From the NCBI GenBank assembly GCA_024275635.1, contig JAJRYT010000007.1, positions 1-64,000 on the forward strand: 64,000 nt of DNA, read 5' to 3'. The position numbers and the translations under genes are program-made. The notes under the pieces were generated by a model. The model did not search any database. It was not told the origin of the DNA and was given only the letters and a program-made list of their open reading frames with translations. Every line of letters begins with the position of its first letter. The first letter of the stretch is position 1. Shown here one piece after another: positions 63,305 through 64,000 of the stretch. Origin of the DNA: Chloroflexota bacterium. Lineage in GTDB: Bacteria; Chloroflexota; Anaerolineae; Promineifilales; Promineifilaceae.

Positions 63305-64000
63305 TACCATCAACAAGAAATAGGCCACCAACGCCACCGCCCCCAGGAGAATGCTCAGGGCGTAATTGCGGGCATAACCTGTTTGTGATAAGCGAATAAC
63401 GCTCGCCAAGCGGCGGACGGTTTTGCCCGCGCCGTTGACGAGGCCGTCAACGCCTTGCGTATCAAGGATGTCGGCGGCAAAGTTGGCAAAGCCGACAAAT
63501 GGATCGCGAATGAGGCGATTGTGGACGAAATCGTGCCAGAAGTCCCAATCCAGCGCGTAGCCGAGCCAATGCGCCAACCGGTTGAACAAGGGGATGACCC
63601 CTTTCATGTAGAAGGTGTTGAGCGGTAGAATGGCAAACCACCAGATTGGGGTACTTTGTAACGGGTCGCGCTCGTCGGCCGTTTTCGGTTTCTTGCCATA
63701 GACGCCGTAGAAGGCCCAGGCTAAGGCGGCCAGAGCCAGAAGAGTGGACAGTCCGGCGACCGAGCGCGACATGACGACGGATGTATGCGGCATGTGCAGT
63801 ACCCCTTCTGCGGTCAGTTCAAATGATTGGATGGAATGTTCCAGCCAGCCCTCTAAGCCGAGGAAGATGCCGCCCGGCTTGTGCTGGTTGGCGGCGGCCA
63901 TCCCTTCGGTGAAGTAGGGGAGGTTGAGGAAACCGCCGAGGGCGGCCAGGGCTGCTAAGACGATTAACGGCCGTGTCATCAACGGCGCGCTTTCGTGGGC
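63299..64000 (-). CDS. nuoL: NADH-quinone oxidoreductase subunit L, C-terminal part
   Basis: Partial: the gene enters from beyond the right edge. In frame from base 64000 it reads AHESAPLMTRPLIVLAALAA, and continues GFLNLPYFTEGMAAANQ, LPLNTFYMKGVIPLFNRLAH and the final helix SILLGAVALVAYFLLMV. This fits the last helices and the long lateral helix/anchor of NuoL. An ATG or TTG near 63982 is internal and not the start. It precedes nuoM across a hairpin array, giving the standard order L-M-N. Confidence 0.9.
   Translation of the reverse strand, partial: AHESAPLMTRPLIVLAALAALGGFLNLPYFTEGMAAANQHKPGGIFLGLEGWLEHSIQSFELTAEGVLHMPHTSVVMSRSVAGLSTLLALAALAWAFYGVYGKKPKTADERDPLQSTPIWWFAILPLNTFYMKGVIPLFNRLAHWLGYALDWDFWHDFVHNRLIRDPFVGFANFAADILDTQGVDGLVNGAGKTVRRLASVIRLSQTGYARNYALSILLGAVALVAYFLLMVN

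Overview
The window looks like chromosomal DNA of a Chloroflexota bacterium, probably of the Anaerolineae type. This is an inference. It rests on the solute-binding lipoprotein with its VEVTRV-repeat linker, membrane proteins carrying zinc ribbons, a YhfC-type membrane protein, an HNH gene paired with a ribbon-helix-helix gene, and a bacterial SUI1 factor. Base composition is moderately GC-rich, and most genes lie in short operons separated by 60-150 bases.

Layout. 0.1-6.5 kb is a minus-strand run: a sugar ABC importer (solute-binding lipoprotein, ATPase split by an amber codon, two permeases), then an OsmC-family gene that reads through an in-frame TGA, an SDR enzyme and a universal stress protein. 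7-12 kb holds unrecognised small genes, a zinc-ribbon membrane protein, an MDR dehydrogenase and a GTP cyclohydrolase II/RibD-reductase fusion. 12-15.9 kb carries a small Cys-rich protein, a folE remnant, SUI1, a GNAT enzyme and uvrB with a LexA-like box. 15.9-21.2 kb is a decayed accessory block: an ISKra4-like element, an HNH pseudogene, and a broken PLD/helicase gene fused to the tail of a DndD-like ATPase. 21.7-23.7 kb has four tRNA genes and tilS (frameshifted). 23.7-29.8 kb has an aldo/keto reductase, a gamma-glutamyltransferase, and a regulator/ABC exporter cluster whose last gene fuses a YhfC-type membrane protease to an ABC permease. 30-41.9 kb is the branched-chain amino acid locus on the minus strand (ilvB, ilvN, ilvC, leuA, a class V aminotransferase, leuC, leuD, cimA), headed by a leader-peptide attenuator and interrupted by a plus-strand toxin-antitoxin pair. 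42-46 kb has a thioredoxin-like protein, a damaged ABC gene, an IS1-like remnant and an rRNA methyltransferase. 46-56.4 kb runs on the plus strand: thrB, pyruvate dehydrogenase E1 alpha, E1 beta (nonsense codon) and E2, a response regulator, a hybrid sensor kinase, a PucR-type regulator and a DadA-like oxidase. 56.4-59.25 kb is a second accessory block (gene fragments, a PIN toxin-antitoxin pair, an ABC permease fragment, an IS1 remnant). 59.3-64 kb is the end of a complex I operon (nuoL, nuoM, a metallophosphoesterase, nuoN).

The least ordinary signals are these. (1) An OsmC-like gene has UGA at the catalytic cysteine position and a well-placed bacterial SECIS-like hairpin, so it is a candidate selenoprotein. 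(2) A complete 1:2 / 2:3 / 3:4 attenuator with a 29-residue Ile/Leu/Val-rich leader peptide lies before ilvB. (3) The palindrome ACGGCCGT occurs about 95 times by hand count, mostly inside genes. (4) Intergenic hairpins built from 6-8 base tandem units fall into recurrent families. (5) Several otherwise intact, important genes are broken by a single stop codon or homopolymer slip; these could be sequencing errors, real decay or recoding.
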